DNA of 8,537 bases, from contig CAKZXL010000932.1 of NCBI GenBank assembly GCA_937883885.1, positions 1-8,537 on the forward strand, in the 5' to 3' direction. Source of the stretch: an uncultured Aquincola sp. Lineage in GTDB: Bacteria > Pseudomonadota > Gammaproteobacteria > Burkholderiales > Burkholderiaceae. This document shows positions 6,484-8,537 of the stretch, in pieces. Numbering within the stretch: the first letter of the stretch is position 1; the number at the start of each line of letters is the position of its first letter. The notes under the pieces were generated by a model that saw only the letters and a list, made by a program, of their open reading frames with translations, made no database searches and had not been told where the DNA came from. The translations under genes were made by a program, and so were the position numbers.

Positions 6484-8537
6484 GCAAGACGCTTTCGCTG
6501 CCCATCGGCCGCATGGCCGCGCATTACACCGTGGTGGTCGTGGGTTCGGGTTATGGGGCCGGCGTGGCCGCGTCGCGGCTGGCGCGTGCCGGCCAGCGCG
6601 TGTGCGTGCTGGAACGCGGCCGCGAGCTGCAGCCCGGCCAGTACCCCAACGACCTGGCCAGCGCCCAGGCCGAGATGCAGGTGGACACCGCCCGCGGCAC
6701 CCTGGGCAGGCCCGATGGCCTGTACAACCTGCACCTGAACGACGACGTCAACGCGCTGGTGGGCTGCGGCCTGGGCGGCACCTCGCTCATCAATGCCAAC
6801 GTGGCGCTGGAGATGGACAAGCGCCTGCTGCAGGCCGAGCACTGGCCGCAGGTGTTCCAGGACCACCCGGACCTGCTCGATACCTTCGCCGAGCGGGCGC
6901 GGGCGATGCTGGCGCCCACGCCGTACCCGCAGGACTGGCCGCCGCTGAACAAGCTGGACGCGCTGCAGATGGCCGCCAAGGGCATGAAGCAGCTCTTCAG
7001 CCGCCCGCCCATCACGGTGAACTTCGTCGACCAGACGAACCCCTTCGGCGTGGCGCAGCCCAAGTGCACCCTGTGCGGCGACTGCTGCAGCGGCTGCAAC
7101 GTGGGCGCCAAGAACACCACGCTGATGAACTACCTGCCCGACGCCCGCAACCACGGCGCCGAGATCTACACCCAGTGCAAGGTGAGCCACCTCACGCGGG
7201 AAGGCGATGGCTGGCGGGTGCACTTCATGGCCGGTGGCGGGGCCGCGGGCACGGCGCCCGAGGCGCGCAGCGTCACCGCCGACATTGTGATGCTGGGCGC
7301 CGGCGCGCTGGGCAGCACCGAGATCCTGCTGCGCTCGCGCGACAAGGGGCTGCCGCTGTCGGACACGCTGGGCGAACGCTTTTCCGGCAACGGCGACGTG
7401 CTGGCCTTCGGCTACGACAACTACTGGCGCAACGATGCGCCGGCCGGCCAGCCCGCGCAGTGGGCCAACATCAACGGCGTGGGCGTGGGCACCAACACGG
7501 TGGCGGCGGCCAACCTGCCCGGGCCCTGCATCACCGGCCTGATCGACCTGCGCCTGACGGCCCGGCAGCCCGGCGACGGCCTGGTGATCGAAGAAGGCGT
7601 GATTCCCGGCGCGATGGCTTCGCTGGTGGCGGCGGGCTACTTCCTGGCCGAGACGCAGAGCGGCGGCTTCTTCGAGTACGGCACCGCCCAGGCCGAGCTG
7701 CGCCTGAAGGACGCGCAGCTGGTGGGCACCGCCGTGCAGACCGACCCCACCGGCCTGGCCGCGCTGGCCTACACCGGGCCGGCCGCACGCAGCCAGACCT
7801 ACCTGGTGATGAGCGTGGACGACGCCGGCGGCCGGCTGAAGCTGGCCGATGACCGGCTGCTGATCGAATGGCCCGGTGCCGGCCTGAACGCCGCCGTGGT
7901 CCGCGACAACGCCAGGCTGCAGGACGCCGCCCGCGCCACCCAGGGCGAATTCATGCCCAACCCGCTGTGGACGGCGCCGATGGGCCACCAACTGGTGACG
8001 GTGCACCCGGTGGGCGGCTGCGGCATGGCCGACGACGTGAAAAACGGCGTGGTGAACGACCGCGGCCAGGTGTGGAACCCGGCGGGGCAGGGCGCCGATG
8101 CGCTGTACCCGGGGCTGTACGTGTGTGATGGCGCGGTGATGCCCGGGCCGGTGGGCGTGAACCCGCTGCTGACCATCGCTTCGGTGGCCGAGCGCACCGT
8201 GGCCCTGCTGGCGCAGGCGCGCGGCTGGACGCTGGACCTCGGCCTGCCCGCGGCCGGGCCGCTGCCGCCCGTGCCGGCCCCGGCGCCGGCACCGGCCCCC
8301 GCGCATGAAAGCCTCTTGCAGCGCCTGGGGCACGATCTGCAGGGCCTGATGGGTGGCATCGAAGGCCTGCTCAAGAAGATCGAGGAGGCGCTGGAAGACG
8401 GCGCCATCGAGGTGGGTGAAGCCCTGCTCAAGGAGGTGATCCGCGACAAGCCGACGCTGCTGTCGCCCACCTTCCAGTTCACCGAGACCATGCACGGCTG
8501 GGCCTGCGTGGTACCCCCGGGCCCGCCGGGCGAGCCG
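6480..8537 (+). CDS. GMC-family FAD-dependent oxidoreductase, cholesterol-oxidase-like (3' end missing)
   Basis: The 686 residues in the window are open to the last base, so the gene continues beyond it. The N-terminus has a Rossmann FAD site GSGYGAG (22-28) with the ribose-binding Glu45 in LERG. GCGLGGTSLINANV (95-108) and GAGALGSTE (273-281) are GMC-type signatures. The C-terminal GMC catalytic elements are His509 in HPVGGCGM (509-516) and Asn561 in GVNPLL (559-564). These enzymes oxidise alcohols, including sterols, passing electrons to O2 or another acceptor. Between the FAD and substrate regions is CTLCGDCCSGC (196-206), spaced CX2CX2CX3C like a [4Fe-4S] ferredoxin site. After the GMC core come a Pro-Ala linker (599-608), charged amphipathic helices (about 610-656) and the start of a further domain (FTETMHG, 667-673). 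No signal peptide is seen, unlike secreted cholesterol oxidases. The ATG overlaps the previous stop (ATGA) and lacks a clear Shine-Dalgarno sequence, so translation probably depends on coupling. The family is certain; sterol as substrate is a guess. Confidence 0.9.
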   Translation, partial: MSKTLSLPIGRMAAHYTVVVVGSGYGAGVAASRLARAGQRVCVLERGRELQPGQYPNDLASAQAEMQVDTARGTLGRPDGLYNLHLNDDVNALVGCGLGGTSLINANVALEMDKRLLQAEHWPQVFQDHPDLLDTFAERARAMLAPTPYPQDWPPLNKLDALQMAAKGMKQLFSRPPITVNFVDQTNPFGVAQPKCTLCGDCCSGCNVGAKNTTLMNYLPDARNHGAEIYTQCKVSHLTREGDGWRVHFMAGGGAAGTAPEARSVTADIVMLGAGALGSTEILLRSRDKGLPLSDTLGERFSGNGDVLAFGYDNYWRNDAPAGQPAQWANINGVGVGTNTVAAANLPGPCITGLIDLRLTARQPGDGLVIEEGVIPGAMASLVAAGYFLAETQSGGFFEYGTAQAELRLKDAQLVGTAVQTDPTGLAALAYTGPAARSQTYLVMSVDDAGGRLKLADDRLLIEWPGAGLNAAVVRDNARLQDAARATQGEFMPNPLWTAPMGHQLVTVHPVGGCGMADDVKNGVVNDRGQVWNPAGQGADALYPGLYVCDGAVMPGPVGVNPLLTIASVAERTVALLAQARGWTLDLGLPAAGPLPPVPAPAPAPAPAHESLLQRLGHDLQGLMGGIEGLLKKIEEALEDGAIEVGEALLKEVIRDKPTLLSPTFQFTETMHGWACVVPPGPPGEP
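8274..8303 (+). repeat. Pro-Ala dipeptide repeat encoding a flexible linker
   Basis: Five consecutive Pro-Ala units (residues 599-608 of the flavoprotein) are encoded by varied codons, so this is selected protein sequence rather than a simple DNA slippage tract. It separates the GMC catalytic core from a C-terminal extension and is typical of an extended interdomain linker. Confidence 0.75.

Noticed and set aside
6356..7852. A 498-codon plus-strand open frame overlapping the flavoprotein gene
   Set aside because: Its Arg/Ala/Gly/Pro-rich product has no motifs and is out of frame with the GMC signatures, so it is a shadow.
6165..8495. A 776-codon open frame on the minus strand antisense to the phosphoesterase end and flavoprotein gene
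   Set aside because: It has the same antisense composition artefact, spans a gene junction, and shows no recognisable motifs. The plus strand carries intact GMC motifs throughout.
1..8537. CRISPR arrays, insertion sequences, tRNA or rRNA genes
   Set aside because: I saw no regularly spaced repeats, transposase-like motifs, terminal inverted repeats, or tRNA/rRNA-like sequence anywhere in the window; coding sequence fills it from 213 to the end.

Overview
The window is very GC-rich, with third codon positions almost all G or C. It reads as proteobacterial chromosomal DNA, and codon bias, gene style and protein families best fit a high-GC betaproteobacterium of the Burkholderiales (inference; no rRNA or marker gene is present to prove it). 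It holds four plus-strand genes packed end to end, preceded by a 212-base non-coding leader. The last gene runs off the right edge.

Layout: positions 1-212 contain no convincing gene. The left half has two perfect 7-bp inverted repeats. The right half is clearly more AT-rich than the rest and holds a possible promoter and a good ribosome binding site. Gene 1 (213-3716) is an 1167-residue regulator with an N-terminal OmpR/CadC-type winged helix, a degenerate class III cyclase-like domain, an AAA-type ATPase core and a helical TPR-like C-terminal half. Gene 2 (3716-4969) is a serine hydrolase of the beta-lactamase / family VIII esterase superfamily. Gene 3 (4966-6483) is a large calcineurin-like metallophosphoesterase. 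Gene 4 (6480-8537, no stop) is a cholesterol-oxidase-like GMC flavoprotein with a ferredoxin-type cysteine cluster and a C-terminal extension cut by the window end.

All three junctions overlap (TGATG, ATGA, ATGA), so the genes very probably form one translationally coupled operon led by its own regulator. A plausible but unproven reading is a regulated pathway in which an alcohol or sterol-like lipid is oxidised by the GMC protein, while the esterase-like and phosphoesterase-like proteins release or recycle ester- or phosphate-linked forms of the substrate. No substrate can be named from the sequence.

The main oddities are the cyclase domain that has lost every expected catalytic residue, a serine hydrolase that keeps SxxK but appears to lack the usual second and third active-site motifs, the CX2CX2CX3C cluster in the flavoprotein, and a long insertion inside the phosphoesterase fold.
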